This document shows positions 37,651-46,036 of a stretch of DNA of 64,000 nucleotides, piece after piece. The DNA lies in contig CABZAV010000001.1 of NCBI GenBank assembly GCA_902523885.1, positions 124,001 through 188,000 on the forward strand, read 5' to 3'. The stretch comes from an uncultured SAR86 cluster bacterium. Its GTDB lineage: Bacteria; Pseudomonadota; Gammaproteobacteria; Magnimaribacterales; AG-339-G14. The position numbers and the translations under genes are program-made. The notes under the pieces are model-generated. The model was not told the DNA's origin and searched no databases. It saw nothing but the letters and a program-made list of their open reading frames with translations. Numbering within the stretch: the stretch's first letter is position 1; every line of letters starts with the position of its first letter.

Positions 37651-38907
37651 TTAACTTGAGAAACTTAATTTTGGTAGATACTTCAATAAAGTAACTAAGA
37701 CAATATTGAATATCGATTGAAAGATAAACAATTGCGTTACTATCAGCTCACTATTAACTAAATTTCCAAATAAGAAAAAAATAATCACAGCTGACGATCT
37801 TAAAATTTCTGGCAAGAAGCTCAATTCGTATTTTTCCATACTCATCAAAGCTATGGTCGAAGTAATCAAGAGAGTAATTGCAAAAACACTGGTGTCTTGA
37901 AAGGATTGGCTTGCAACTGAAGCAGTAACAGCCGCCGATAAAACCATAATGAAAAATAATTGAATCCAACTATAAATTTTTACTTCAAAAGAAGTTGAAG
38001 GATTGTAAGGCTCAAAATTATCCAAGTCATTTTTATAAATAGGATAATTTGTCTTTACGTCATCTGGTCGCCAGTTTGGCCTTGAAAACCAGACTCTTAT
38101 TTTGTCTTTTATAGATTTAGTTCTGGTGGAGTCCTTAATCATTTCTGCAAATATGTCCAAATTGGCTTTGAAAGGATTCCAACTGCTTAAAGGCTTTGCA
38201 GTTCCATATATAGGTTTTAATTCATCCAGCTCTTCTTTATAAGTACCAAAGAGCCTATCCCATAAAATGAAGACGCCTCCGTAGTTGGCATCTACATAAT
38301 GTTTGTTTTGAGCATGGTGAATTCTATGATTTGAAGGAGAAACAAAGACATATTCATACCAACCAAGTTTAGGAATGTGTTCTGTATGAACCCAAAATTG
38401 ATAAACAAGATTTATTCCCGCTACTGTGACAAAAACTTCCGGAGGAATTCCAACTATAAAAATGGGTAAATAAAATATCCACTTCCAAAGAAAACCTGTA
38501 CTTGTTTGTCTAAGCGCCGTTGATAAATTGAATTCTTCTCCATGATGATGAACCACATGAGTTGCCCATAATACTTTTACTTCATGATGCAACCGATGCA
38601 TCCAGTAGTAACAAAAATCATATAAAAAGAATGCAAATATCCAAACCCATAAAGAGGAAGCAGAAAATAATTTTAGATTGTAGTATTGAGCAACGTAGGC
38701 AAAAGCTGCTCCTTGCAGGCCCAACCCAAGTAAAGGAATGTACCTACTAATAAGACCTAGACTTATACTTGTAAAAGAATCGTTTAAGCGGTAATTATTT
38801 TTGCCTGTAACTAAACCGTATACCAACTCAATAAAAATTAGCACAAAGAAAGCGGGTACGGCTAACGTTATAATTATTGAAGAATCGAATGAGCCAACTT
38901 TTTCCAT
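37651..38907 (-). CDS. sterol desaturase / fatty acid hydroxylase superfamily protein
   Basis: 418 residues with at least seven membrane segments and the superfamily's histidine motifs: HRLHH, HVVHHHGEEFN and NHRIHHAQNKHYVDANYGG, followed by FGTYKEE. The size and the extra C-terminal membrane domain (about 325-415) resemble alkylglycerol-monooxygenase-like members. It needs iron and O2; the substrate could be a lipid, hopanoid or ether lipid. It converges with the desaturase gene with 3 bp between stops. Confidence 0.87.
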   Translation of the reverse strand: MEKVGSFDSSIIITLAVPAFFVLIFIELVYGLVTGKNNYRLNDSFTSISLGLISRYIPLLGLGLQGAAFAYVAQYYNLKLFSASSLWVWIFAFFLYDFCYYWMHRLHHEVKVLWATHVVHHHGEEFNLSTALRQTSTGFLWKWIFYLPIFIVGIPPEVFVTVAGINLVYQFWVHTEHIPKLGWYEYVFVSPSNHRIHHAQNKHYVDANYGGVFILWDRLFGTYKEELDELKPIYGTAKPLSSWNPFKANLDIFAEMIKDSTRTKSIKDKIRVWFSRPNWRPDDVKTNYPIYKNDLDNFEPYNPSTSFEVKIYSWIQLFFIMVLSAAVTASVASQSFQDTSVFAITLLITSTIALMSMEKYELSFLPEILRSSAVIIFFLFGNLVNSELIVTQLFIFQSIFNIVLVTLLKYLPKLSFSS

Positions 38908-38982
38908 GGAAGAATTTTAGTTTAAATATATGAAAACACAAAAATTTATTGCTTTTGACAAAAAGTTAACTAACCTTAGAAC

Positions 38983-39561
38983 ATGTCATTCACTTTGCAA
39001 TTGGGCCAGAAAGCTCCAGAATTTAACCTAATTTCTACAAGCAATGAAAATGTTTCCATTACAAGCTTTGATTCTAAATTTTTAGTCATTTTTTTTACAT
39101 GCAATCATTGTCCTTATGTTACCGGATCGGATGAGGTAACTAGACAAACTGCAAATAAATTCAGAGATAAAGACGTGAGCTTTATCGCTATCAACTCAAA
39201 CAGCGCAAATACATATGAAGAAGACAGCTTTGAAAATATGATTTTGAGAATGGAAGAATTTAATTTTCCTTGGGTTTATTTACATGATGCCGATCAGGAA
39301 ATTGCACTGAAATATGGAGCTCTCAAAACTCCGCACTTCTATGTTTTTAATGAACAAAGGAAATTGATCTATACCGGTAGGGGAGTGGATTCACCGTTAG
39401 ATGCAAATAAAATTAAAATCAACAATCTTGAATTAGTTCTTGATGAGCTTACTTCAAATACATTAATATCTATTCCCATCACAAACCCAATTGGGTGTAG
39501 TTTAAAATGGGAAGGTAAGGATGCTCATTGGATGCCACCTGAGGCATGTGATCTTGTATAA
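38983..39561 (+). CDS. thioredoxin-like AhpC/TSA-family protein
   Basis: 192 residues with a thioredoxin fold and the CNHC active site (Cys40, Cys43) in FFTCNHCPYV. The APEFNL start is typical of peroxiredoxin-like proteins. A conserved C-terminal block has two more Cys in PIGCSLKW and MPPEACDL, a pattern I know from a widespread uncharacterised thioredoxin subfamily. No signal peptide, so cytosolic. Partner unknown. Confidence 0.87.
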   Translation: MSFTLQLGQKAPEFNLISTSNENVSITSFDSKFLVIFFTCNHCPYVTGSDEVTRQTANKFRDKDVSFIAINSNSANTYEEDSFENMILRMEEFNFPWVYLHDADQEIALKYGALKTPHFYVFNEQRKLIYTGRGVDSPLDANKIKINNLELVLDELTSNTLISIPITNPIGCSLKWEGKDAHWMPPEACDLV

Positions 39562-39577
39562 ATTTTAAGGAGTAGAT

Positions 39578-40276
39578 ATGACAGATTTAGCCACACTAAC
39601 GAAGCAAGGAGATGTTTCAATAATTAAACTTGATGATGGAAAAGCCAATGCTTTTTCTCTGGACATGTTGGAGAGCCTCAATGCTTGTTTGGCTGAAGTA
39701 CCAAGGGACTCAGGATCTTTGATAATCACTGGGAGAGAAGGCCTTTTTTCTGCTGGATTTGATTTAAAAACTCTTGCATCCGGAGACGTGGAAGCTGCAC
39801 AAAAGATGGTTAAGCTTGGTTTCAATACACTCCTAGACTTATATTCATTTCCTAGACCTATCGTGGCTGCAATTTCTGGCCATGCCGTCGCACTTGGAAT
39901 TTTTGTTGCTTGTTGTTGTGATTATAGGATTGGAATTGAAGGAAAGTTTATCTGCCAAGCCAATGAAGTTAGAAACAACATGGACATTCCTGTGCAGATT
40001 ATGGAGATAGTTAAAGATAGACTTGATAAAAAGCATTTTTATAAAGCGATATATCATGCGGAAGTTTACCCAATGCACGAAGCCATTTCTGCTGGGTACA
40101 TTGACGAAATTGTGCCTCCAGCAAACTTGATGGAAAAAGCTTTAGAAAAAGCTAAAGATTTAGCAACTTTAGGCCATCCTTACTATATGAACACCAAAAA
40201 TGTGTATCAAGCCGATGTCGTTGCTAAAATTAAAGAAGGAATTGAAGGGGCGAGACCGCCAGGACAAACTGCTTAA
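39578..40276 (+). CDS. enoyl-CoA hydratase/isomerase family protein
   Basis: 232 residues of the crotonase fold: KANAFSLDMLESLN, ITGREGLFSAGFDLKTL (first oxyanion-hole region), and GHAVALGIFVACCCDYRIG (second). The acidic catalytic pair typical of true hydratases is not obvious, so the exact reaction (hydratase, isomerase or hydrolase) is open. A good AAGGAG site precedes the ATG, 16 bp after the thioredoxin-like gene; the two probably form a small operon. Confidence 0.88.
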   Translation: MTDLATLTKQGDVSIIKLDDGKANAFSLDMLESLNACLAEVPRDSGSLIITGREGLFSAGFDLKTLASGDVEAAQKMVKLGFNTLLDLYSFPRPIVAAISGHAVALGIFVACCCDYRIGIEGKFICQANEVRNNMDIPVQIMEIVKDRLDKKHFYKAIYHAEVYPMHEAISAGYIDEIVPPANLMEKALEKAKDLATLGHPYYMNTKNVYQADVVAKIKEGIEGARPPGQTA

Positions 40277-40277
40277 A

Positions 40278-41288
40278 TTATTTTTTTTCTAAAAGATAAT
40301 GGTTAACAAACCATTCGTTACCATCATTAATTTTAAAAAATTCTTCGACGGTTAGAAAAAAAATTCGCCATCTTTGAAACCACAAATTTGCATCGTCGTA
40401 ATGCTTTGCAAACATAGCTAAAGTTTCTTTTTTATTTTTATAGTGATTCGATAGCCAGTCTCTCGATGTAAGAGAATAATGTTTGCCGTTTACTTTCCAA
40501 TCTTTTATGACAGTCATATCATTGGAAAAATAATTAAAGATATCTTGTGACGGCATTATTCCTCCTAAAAAGAAGAATTTAGTCATCCAGTCAGCATCAC
40601 CGGAAATTTCATAAGGATACAAAAAATCTTTATGACAAAAAATATGAACAAATAGTTTGCCTTTTTCTGTAAGCATATTAGCTACTTTTGAAAGAAGCTT
40701 TTCGTAATTTCTCATATGCTCAAACATTTCTATTGAAACAATTCGATCAAATTTATCTTCTAGATTTAATTCGTTTATATCTACTTTTAAAGCAGTGATA
40801 TTATTTAAGCCTCTTGATATTGCTTCGGTGGTAATAAAGTCTATCTGGTCTTGAGAATTGCTAATGGAAGTAAAAGAATTTTTAGGAAACCTTTCTGCAG
40901 CAAATAAACTAAAACTTCCCCAGCCACAGCCCAAGTCTAGAATCTTTTGACCATCACAAATTTCAGCTCTGCTGAGATAAAGCTCAAGCATTTTTTCTTC
41001 TGCTTCGACCAAGGTTTCTTTTTGAGTTTCATATAAACAACAGGAATATTTTAAATTCTTGCCCAACACCTTAGTAAAAAATGATGGTGGAACTTCGTAA
41101 TGCTGTTCGTTAGCTTCAAGAGTTTGTTCGGCTATAGATCCTTCTTTGAAAGAAGCTGTAATATTTGATTTTTCAGACAACAAGGACTTATCTTCTAATC
41201 TACTCAAGCTAAGTTTTCTTATTGCAATTCTTAATAAGAAGTCTGGAATAAAGCCTTTTTCAGCTAACCATAATCCTAATCTCATCAT
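40278..41288 (-). CDS. CFA-synthase-like SAM methyltransferase, N-terminally short
   Basis: 336 residues from the ATGATG that overlaps the previous gene's stop. The SAM-binding core is ILDLGCGWGSFSLFAAERFP, with IVSIEMFEHMRNYEKLL and HIFCHKDF downstream. It matches cyclopropane-fatty-acyl-phospholipid-synthase-related methyltransferases, but the N-terminal lipid-binding part is abbreviated compared with the paralogue immediately upstream, and the C-terminal region (LWFQRWRIFFLTVEEFF) resembles the coclaurine N-methyltransferase-like branch. It may methylate an unsaturated lipid or a product of its neighbour. Last gene of a four-gene minus-strand operon. Confidence 0.85.
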   Translation of the reverse strand: MMRLGLWLAEKGFIPDFLLRIAIRKLSLSRLEDKSLLSEKSNITASFKEGSIAEQTLEANEQHYEVPPSFFTKVLGKNLKYSCCLYETQKETLVEAEEKMLELYLSRAEICDGQKILDLGCGWGSFSLFAAERFPKNSFTSISNSQDQIDFITTEAISRGLNNITALKVDINELNLEDKFDRIVSIEMFEHMRNYEKLLSKVANMLTEKGKLFVHIFCHKDFLYPYEISGDADWMTKFFFLGGIMPSQDIFNYFSNDMTVIKDWKVNGKHYSLTSRDWLSNHYKNKKETLAMFAKHYDDANLWFQRWRIFFLTVEEFFKINDGNEWFVNHYLLEKK

Positions 41289-42448
41289 TTTACTTTTAGT
41301 AAGTATTGCGAAACTTCTAATTGACCATTCAAGAAACCTCCTCTGCAGTATGCTAAATACATATCCCAAGTTCTTTTGAATTTTGCATCAAATCCCATTT
41401 CTTCTATATCACTCCAAGCGATCTGAAAATTTTCATACCAAGTTTCCAATGTTTTTGCATATGATTTTGCAAAATTAGTAGTTTTTATATTTTCTAAATC
41501 AAACTTTCTTGCTTCATCAACAAACAATTGATCTGATGCTAATTCTCCGCCTGGAAAAATATAAGTCTGAATAAAATCTGGCCATTTGTCATAACCTTCA
41601 AAGTAATCTTTAGTCATTGTTATTGTTTGAATGACAGCTTTAGCATTTGGTTTGAGGACATTTTGAATTTTTTGAAAATATGAATTCCAATACTCAGAAC
41701 CAACTGCCTCAAACATTTCGATAGAGACGACAGCGTCAAATTCCCCCTCAAGCAATCTGTAATCAATTAATTCAATATCCGGAACTGTTTCTAAATTTTC
41801 GATCCTATCCTTAGCAAATTTGAATTGACTTGGCGAAATAGTTATACCTTTAACTAAATAGCCTTCCTTTGATGCATGTTCTAAAAAACCTCCCCAGCCA
41901 CAACCTATTTCTAAGATACGAGATCCAACCGGAAGATCCAAGGTATCTAGAATTAATTGGTATTTAGCTTTTTGGGCTTCTTCAATTGTTTCATTTTGTT
42001 CTTTATAAAAGGCAGAAGAGTAGGTCATGGTTTTATCAAGCCACATAGAATAAAAATCATTTCCTAAGTCATAATGTGCTTCAATATTTTTTTTGCTTCC
42101 TGAAATTGAATTTTTATTTAGTCGGTGTTGAATTTTTGTGAAGATTCTCCCTAAAACTTTTCCGTCAACAATTGTACTTATTGAAGAATAGTTTTTAGTG
42201 AGAAATTCCATTAAAAATATTAAGTTTGAAGTTGACCAATAATTCTTGATATAACCTTCGGTGAAACCAAGACTGCCTCTGGTGAATAAAAGCCAAATAC
42301 CTTTCCAAGAAGTAATAACCAAGTCTGCTTTTTCGGATCCTTCTCCAAGTTGAAGCATGGTTTTATTGGGAAAAGTGATTATTAAAAAACCAGATTCTAA
42401 ATTAACAATCCTTTTCTCAAGCCATTTTTTAAAAAATTTAGTCAACAT
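41285..42448 (-). CDS. cyclopropane-fatty-acyl-phospholipid synthase
   Basis: 387 residues, near the E. coli Cfa length (382). An N-terminal domain (1-90) precedes the methyltransferase core: AHYDLGNDFYSMWLDKTMTYSSAFY, ILEIGCGWGGFLEHA, VSIEMFEAVG and YIFPGGELAS are Cfa signatures. It transfers a methylene group from SAM onto cis double bonds of membrane phospholipids. It overlaps the DUF1365 gene by 11 bp and the second methyltransferase by 4 bp. Confidence 0.93.
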   Translation of the reverse strand: MLTKFFKKWLEKRIVNLESGFLIITFPNKTMLQLGEGSEKADLVITSWKGIWLLFTRGSLGFTEGYIKNYWSTSNLIFLMEFLTKNYSSISTIVDGKVLGRIFTKIQHRLNKNSISGSKKNIEAHYDLGNDFYSMWLDKTMTYSSAFYKEQNETIEEAQKAKYQLILDTLDLPVGSRILEIGCGWGGFLEHASKEGYLVKGITISPSQFKFAKDRIENLETVPDIELIDYRLLEGEFDAVVSIEMFEAVGSEYWNSYFQKIQNVLKPNAKAVIQTITMTKDYFEGYDKWPDFIQTYIFPGGELASDQLFVDEARKFDLENIKTTNFAKSYAKTLETWYENFQIAWSDIEEMGFDAKFKRTWDMYLAYCRGGFLNGQLEVSQYLLKVK

Positions 42449-43169
42449 AACCCTTGCCGTTATGAGCGAACACCTTAACTTTTTTCATCCAAAGGAATAA
42501 TGCTTGAAGGTGAATCCTAGCTAAAACTAGAGAAGAATTAATAAAAATTGAAAAGAAAATAAATAATTTATTTTGCCATGAAAAGTTTATTCTTTGCCCG
42601 GACAAATTAGATAAAATCTCAAGTTCTCCTTTAGGATTGTATTCATTGATCTTTATATCTAATGGATCACCAGAAATTTTAAATTGATAAAGTCCTTGTT
42701 TATCGGCAAAGGGCGATACATACATTTTTTTTTGAATTGGTATCCATTTTTTTCCATCAAGAATATTTAGTGAGTCATGGACGTAATAAATTTGCCTTTC
42801 ATGAAAGGTATTTGTTACTTCAGCTACCATCATTAAATCATTTTCATTTTTTTTTAAAAACCAAAAACATACAGGGTTGAAAGTTTTGAGAAAATGAAAG
42901 TCAGGAGTCTTTAAAAGATTTATTTTTAGATTTTTCTTCGAGATATTATTTTCTTTAATGTATTTAAGAATATTATTTAAAATCTTTTTTGAATCGTCAT
43001 TTTTTAAAAAAGAAAAATTAAAGAAAGTAGATTCAATATGATCGACCTTGTCTTCTTGAAAATCATAAATATTTTCTAGAAAGATACTTCGATAGGGATA
43101 GTCAAAACCATGTTTTTTTGATTTGACTCTTTTATGAGAAACAATTCCTTTAAAAAAATATTTTTTCAT
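42438..43169 (-). CDS. DUF1365 family protein
   Basis: 243 residues matching DUF1365: HKRVKSKKHGFDYPYR near the start, FHFLKTFNPVCFWFL in place of the family's NPVSFYYC, EVTNTFHERQIYYVH, and KMYVSPFADKQGLYQF. DUF1365 genes are nearly always found with an FAD amine oxidase and a Cfa-like enzyme, as here; the family has no proven biochemical function but is linked to acyl-chain modification. It overlaps both neighbours, ATGA upstream and 11 bp downstream. Confidence 0.93.
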   Translation of the reverse strand: MKKYFFKGIVSHKRVKSKKHGFDYPYRSIFLENIYDFQEDKVDHIESTFFNFSFLKNDDSKKILNNILKYIKENNISKKNLKINLLKTPDFHFLKTFNPVCFWFLKKNENDLMMVAEVTNTFHERQIYYVHDSLNILDGKKWIPIQKKMYVSPFADKQGLYQFKISGDPLDIKINEYNPKGELEILSNLSGQRINFSWQNKLFIFFSIFINSSLVLARIHLQALFLWMKKVKVFAHNGKGYVD

Positions 43170-44359
43170 ATATCTCTACTATTAATGAGCTCGCAGATTG
43201 CTTGTGAAGATTTTATGCCATCTTCATGAAAACCGTAACCCAAATAAGCACCCGTAAAATAAGTATTTTTTTCAGATTGGATTTCTTTAAATTTCTTTTG
43301 ACCCCTTAGAGCTTTAAAATCAAATATTGGATGTTCGTATTCCATCTCGTTAAAGATTAAATTAGGTTTAGGAAAATCTCCTAAGGTGACAAAAATATTT
43401 TTGCTAGTATTAATTTTTTGAAGATTATTCATCCAGTAAGTAACGTATTCGTAATTTTCGTCCTTGTACACATTCCAAGAACACCATTGTTTTTTATCCT
43501 TTGGCATTAAACTTTCATCTCCATGCAAAATAGTTATATTTTTTTGATATTTGATTGAATCAATAGCATTTTTTTCTTTCTCATTTAAATCATCAATGCA
43601 TTCCACTATCTGATTTGGGTGATTTGCCATTATCAGTAAATCGAATTCATATGATTCATCTTTATTCGAAATGAATATTTTATTGTCGGATCTATTAATT
43701 TTGACTTCTGAATTAAGCCTTACATCAAAGACTTTTAAATCCAATAATTTCTCAACGTAAGTATTACTTCCTCCCAAAACCGAATACCACTGCGGACGGT
43801 CATAAAGATTTAATAAACCATGATTATTCAAGAAATTATTCATTGATTCGGCTGGGTAGTTTCTTATCTCTTTGGAAGTGGAAGACCAAATTGCTGAAGT
43901 CATGGGAAGCAAGTAACTTTCAACAAAAAGATTAGAGAATTTAGAGGTTTTTAGCCACTTACCAATATTTTCTTTGCTTTTGAGATTTTTAGCTAAAAAA
44001 TTAAATCTCACAATATCGATCAGTAGCTTTATTTTTTTTAAATTTGTTAGAAAAGAAAAATTAAAAAACTCTTTAGAATTCCAAATTAGGAATTTTGAAT
44101 TTACTGAAAAAGACATCTCTGTTTGATATAAATCAATGTCAATTTCATTAAAAAATTCCATTAGATTTTTATAATTCTTATCATTAAGTACAATAAATCC
44201 TGAATCAACCTTTATTAAGTTTTCAAGTTCTAGTTGATGAGTATGGGTATGACCACCCAATCTGTCAGAGTTTTCAAAAATAGTTACTTCGTGATTTTTG
44301 CCTAAAAAGTAAGCGGCAGACAATCCACTAATTCCCGAGCCAATAACAGCAATTCGCAT
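43166..44359 (-). CDS. FAD-dependent amine-oxidase-family protein (NAD(P)-binding protein)
   Basis: 397 residues. The N-terminus is the FAD-binding Rossmann motif GSGISGLSAAYFLGKNHEVTIFE followed by RLGGHTHTH; the C-terminal FAD contact is TGAYLGYGFHEDGIKSSQA. This is the flavoprotein that accompanies DUF1365 and Cfa in many proteobacteria, often within the sigmaE/ChrR singlet-oxygen regulon. I start at ATG 44359, just before the Rossmann strand; an ATG three codons earlier (44368) is possible. No sigma or anti-sigma gene is nearby. Confidence 0.92.
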   Translation of the reverse strand: MRIAVIGSGISGLSAAYFLGKNHEVTIFENSDRLGGHTHTHQLELENLIKVDSGFIVLNDKNYKNLMEFFNEIDIDLYQTEMSFSVNSKFLIWNSKEFFNFSFLTNLKKIKLLIDIVRFNFLAKNLKSKENIGKWLKTSKFSNLFVESYLLPMTSAIWSSTSKEIRNYPAESMNNFLNNHGLLNLYDRPQWYSVLGGSNTYVEKLLDLKVFDVRLNSEVKINRSDNKIFISNKDESYEFDLLIMANHPNQIVECIDDLNEKEKNAIDSIKYQKNITILHGDESLMPKDKKQWCSWNVYKDENYEYVTYWMNNLQKINTSKNIFVTLGDFPKPNLIFNEMEYEHPIFDFKALRGQKKFKEIQSEKNTYFTGAYLGYGFHEDGIKSSQAICELINSRDI

Positions 44360-44428
44360 GAGACACATTTTAGGTCATTTATCTGTTTATATAAGGAATA
44401 AAAATAGAAGAGATTTATGTTTTTAATA

Positions 44429-44434
44429 TATAAT
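44429..44434 (+). promoter_or_regulatory. -10 box of the tRNA-Ala gene
   Basis: A perfect TATAAT lies 10 bases before the mature tRNA 5' end, followed by TTCTTCGCC. An upstream TAGAAG (44405-44410, 18-bp spacer) is a poor -35. Its position is right for a stable-RNA promoter. Confidence 0.55.
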
Positions 44435-44444
44435 TCTTCGCCTT

Positions 44445-44520
44445 GGGGCTATAGCTCAGCTGGGAGAGCGCCTGATTTGCATTCAGGAGGTCCGCGGTTC
44501 GATCCCGCGTAGCTCCACCA
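44445..44520 (+). tRNA. tRNA-Ala (anticodon UGC)
   Basis: 76 bases with encoded CCA. The acceptor stem GGGGCTA pairs with TAGCTCC (one G-T wobble); D-arm AGCTCAGCTGGGAGAGC; anticodon stem CCTGA/TCAGG around loop TTTGCAT, TGC at 44478-44480; T-arm GCGGTTCGATCCCGC. Like the tRNA-Ile 18.5 kb away, it is outside an rRNA operon. Confidence 0.97.
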
Positions 44521-44525
44521 ATTCC

Positions 44526-45824
44526 TTACAAAAAAATAAACTTTGATATAAAAATTAAGGTAAGAAACCAGGCTCCAGAAGAAATTTTAGTTATTTCTCC
44601 ATTGCCTACTTTTAAAACGACATAAGACAGAAATCCCAAAGCTATTCCATCTGCTATGGAAAAAGTTAGGGGAATCATCACAATAATGATTAGCGCAGGT
44701 AATAAGTCGACCAAATTTGACCAGTTTAATTTTTCCATTCCGCTCATCATTAAAATAGCCACATAAATTAAAGCTCCTGCAGTTGCATAAGCCGGAACAA
44801 TTAGTGCTAGGGGAGAGAGAAATATTGCCAATAAAAAAAACAATCCTATGAAAACAGCAGTAAGACCGGTCCGTCCGCCTGCCTCTACACCGGCAGAACT
44901 TTCCACGTAACTTGTCACAGGAGAGCATCCCACAAGTGCACCTAAAAAACTTGCACTGCTGTCTGCTTTCAAAGCTTTATCGAAATTACTTGCATCTCCA
45001 GAATCATTAGTAAGATTTGCTCTGTCAGCTACTCCCAAAAGAGTTCCTGTTGTGTCAAAAAGATTAACAAATAAAAAAGACATGATAATGGTTATCATCG
45101 TCAAATCCAACGCACCTAAAATATCAAGTTTTAATAGGACTGGATCTATTGATGGCGGCATAGAAACTACGCCATTAAATTGAACTAAATCTAATAATAG
45201 GGCAGATAGCGTAACAGCAAGTACGCCTAATAAAATTGCACCTGGAATTTTTCTAATTGCTAAAACAGAAATCAAAATAAAACCTAAAGCAGCTAACAAC
45301 GTTTCAATACTTGAAAAATCTCCTAATTTTAAAAAAGTCGCATCATTGCTAATAATAATGCCACCATTTTTGAGACCAATGAATCCAATGAAAAGTCCAA
45401 CACCAGAACCCATTGCAATTCTTAAATTCAACGGAATACTTTCAATCATCCAACTTCTTAATCCTGTTATGCTCATTAAGAAAAATAAAACTCCAGCTAA
45501 AAAAACAGCTCCAAGAGCCACTTCCCATGCATAGCCCATTTCACCAACTACGGTAAAAGTAAAAAATGCGTTTAAACCCATTCCAGGAGCCAAGCCAACT
45601 GGCCAATTTGCGAACAATCCCATAAGAATGCAGGCCAGCGCAGCGGCAAGGCAGGTTCCTACAAAAACAGCTCCTTGGTCCATTCCGGTAAGCGACATTA
45701 TTTGAGGATTGACAAAAATAATGTATGCCATAGTTATGAAAGAGGTGAATCCACCTAAAAATTCACTTTTTAAATTAGTTTTATTTTCTTTAAGCTTGAA
45801 AATATTCTCTAATAAGCTATTCAT
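44526..45824 (-). CDS. NCS2-family purine (guanine/hypoxanthine) permease
   Basis: 432 residues with about 12-14 membrane helices and AzgA/PbuG-like signatures: EFLGGFTSFITMAYIIFVNPQI, the APGMGLNAFFTFTVV substrate segment, NLFDTTGTLLGVADRA and GCSPVTSYVESSAGVEAGGRTG. The family imports adenine, guanine or hypoxanthine with protons. It is divergent from a TonB-dependent receptor, and a purine-type phosphoribosyltransferase follows that receptor, supporting a nucleobase scavenging role. The stop lies six bases past the tRNA-Ala end. Confidence 0.92.
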   Translation of the reverse strand: MNSLLENIFKLKENKTNLKSEFLGGFTSFITMAYIIFVNPQIMSLTGMDQGAVFVGTCLAAALACILMGLFANWPVGLAPGMGLNAFFTFTVVGEMGYAWEVALGAVFLAGVLFFLMSITGLRSWMIESIPLNLRIAMGSGVGLFIGFIGLKNGGIIISNDATFLKLGDFSSIETLLAALGFILISVLAIRKIPGAILLGVLAVTLSALLLDLVQFNGVVSMPPSIDPVLLKLDILGALDLTMITIIMSFLFVNLFDTTGTLLGVADRANLTNDSGDASNFDKALKADSSASFLGALVGCSPVTSYVESSAGVEAGGRTGLTAVFIGLFFLLAIFLSPLALIVPAYATAGALIYVAILMMSGMEKLNWSNLVDLLPALIIIVMIPLTFSIADGIALGFLSYVVLKVGNGEITKISSGAWFLTLIFISKFIFL

Positions 45825-45896
45825 TTTCTTTCCAAGTATACCTTTTGTATTGAATCATTAAGGATTTCGATTATAAGATTTTTAAATAAAATATTT

Positions 45897-45946
45897 TGCA
45901 CTTTCATTTAACAAAAAAATATTATTTTTTGCATAAAAACAGTGCA
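45897..45946. repeat. spaced inverted repeat and TGCA motifs in the permease/receptor divergent region
   Basis: TGCACT (45897-45902) and AGTGCA (45941-45946) are inverted copies 38 bp apart; a third TGCA begins at 45930. They lie in the 212-bp region between the divergent permease and TonB-receptor genes, the longest gap in the window. An operator is possible, but six-base arms at this spacing can arise by chance. Confidence 0.3.
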
Positions 45947-45993
45947 TTTATGAAAAAATGAGTAAATTTTCTTTCGCAAATTGGATAATTAAA

Positions 45994-46004
45994 CGTGACA
46001 TAAT
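45994..46004 (+). promoter_or_regulatory. candidate extended -10 promoter of the TonB-dependent receptor gene
   Basis: CGTGACATAAT contains TGn followed by CATAAT (45999-46004), 32 bases before the ATG at 46037, with an AGGAG further downstream at 46011-46015. The same 11-mer precedes the flavin reductase gene. No good -35 is seen, as expected for extended -10 promoters. Confidence 0.4.
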
Positions 46005-46036
46005 TAAATTAGGAGAAAGTCTTCAAAACTAAAATT

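Noticed and set aside
45825-46036. Purine riboswitch upstream of the permease
   Set aside because: No conserved purine-aptamer core or pairing elements were recognised on either strand; only AT-rich sequence and short TGCA repeats.
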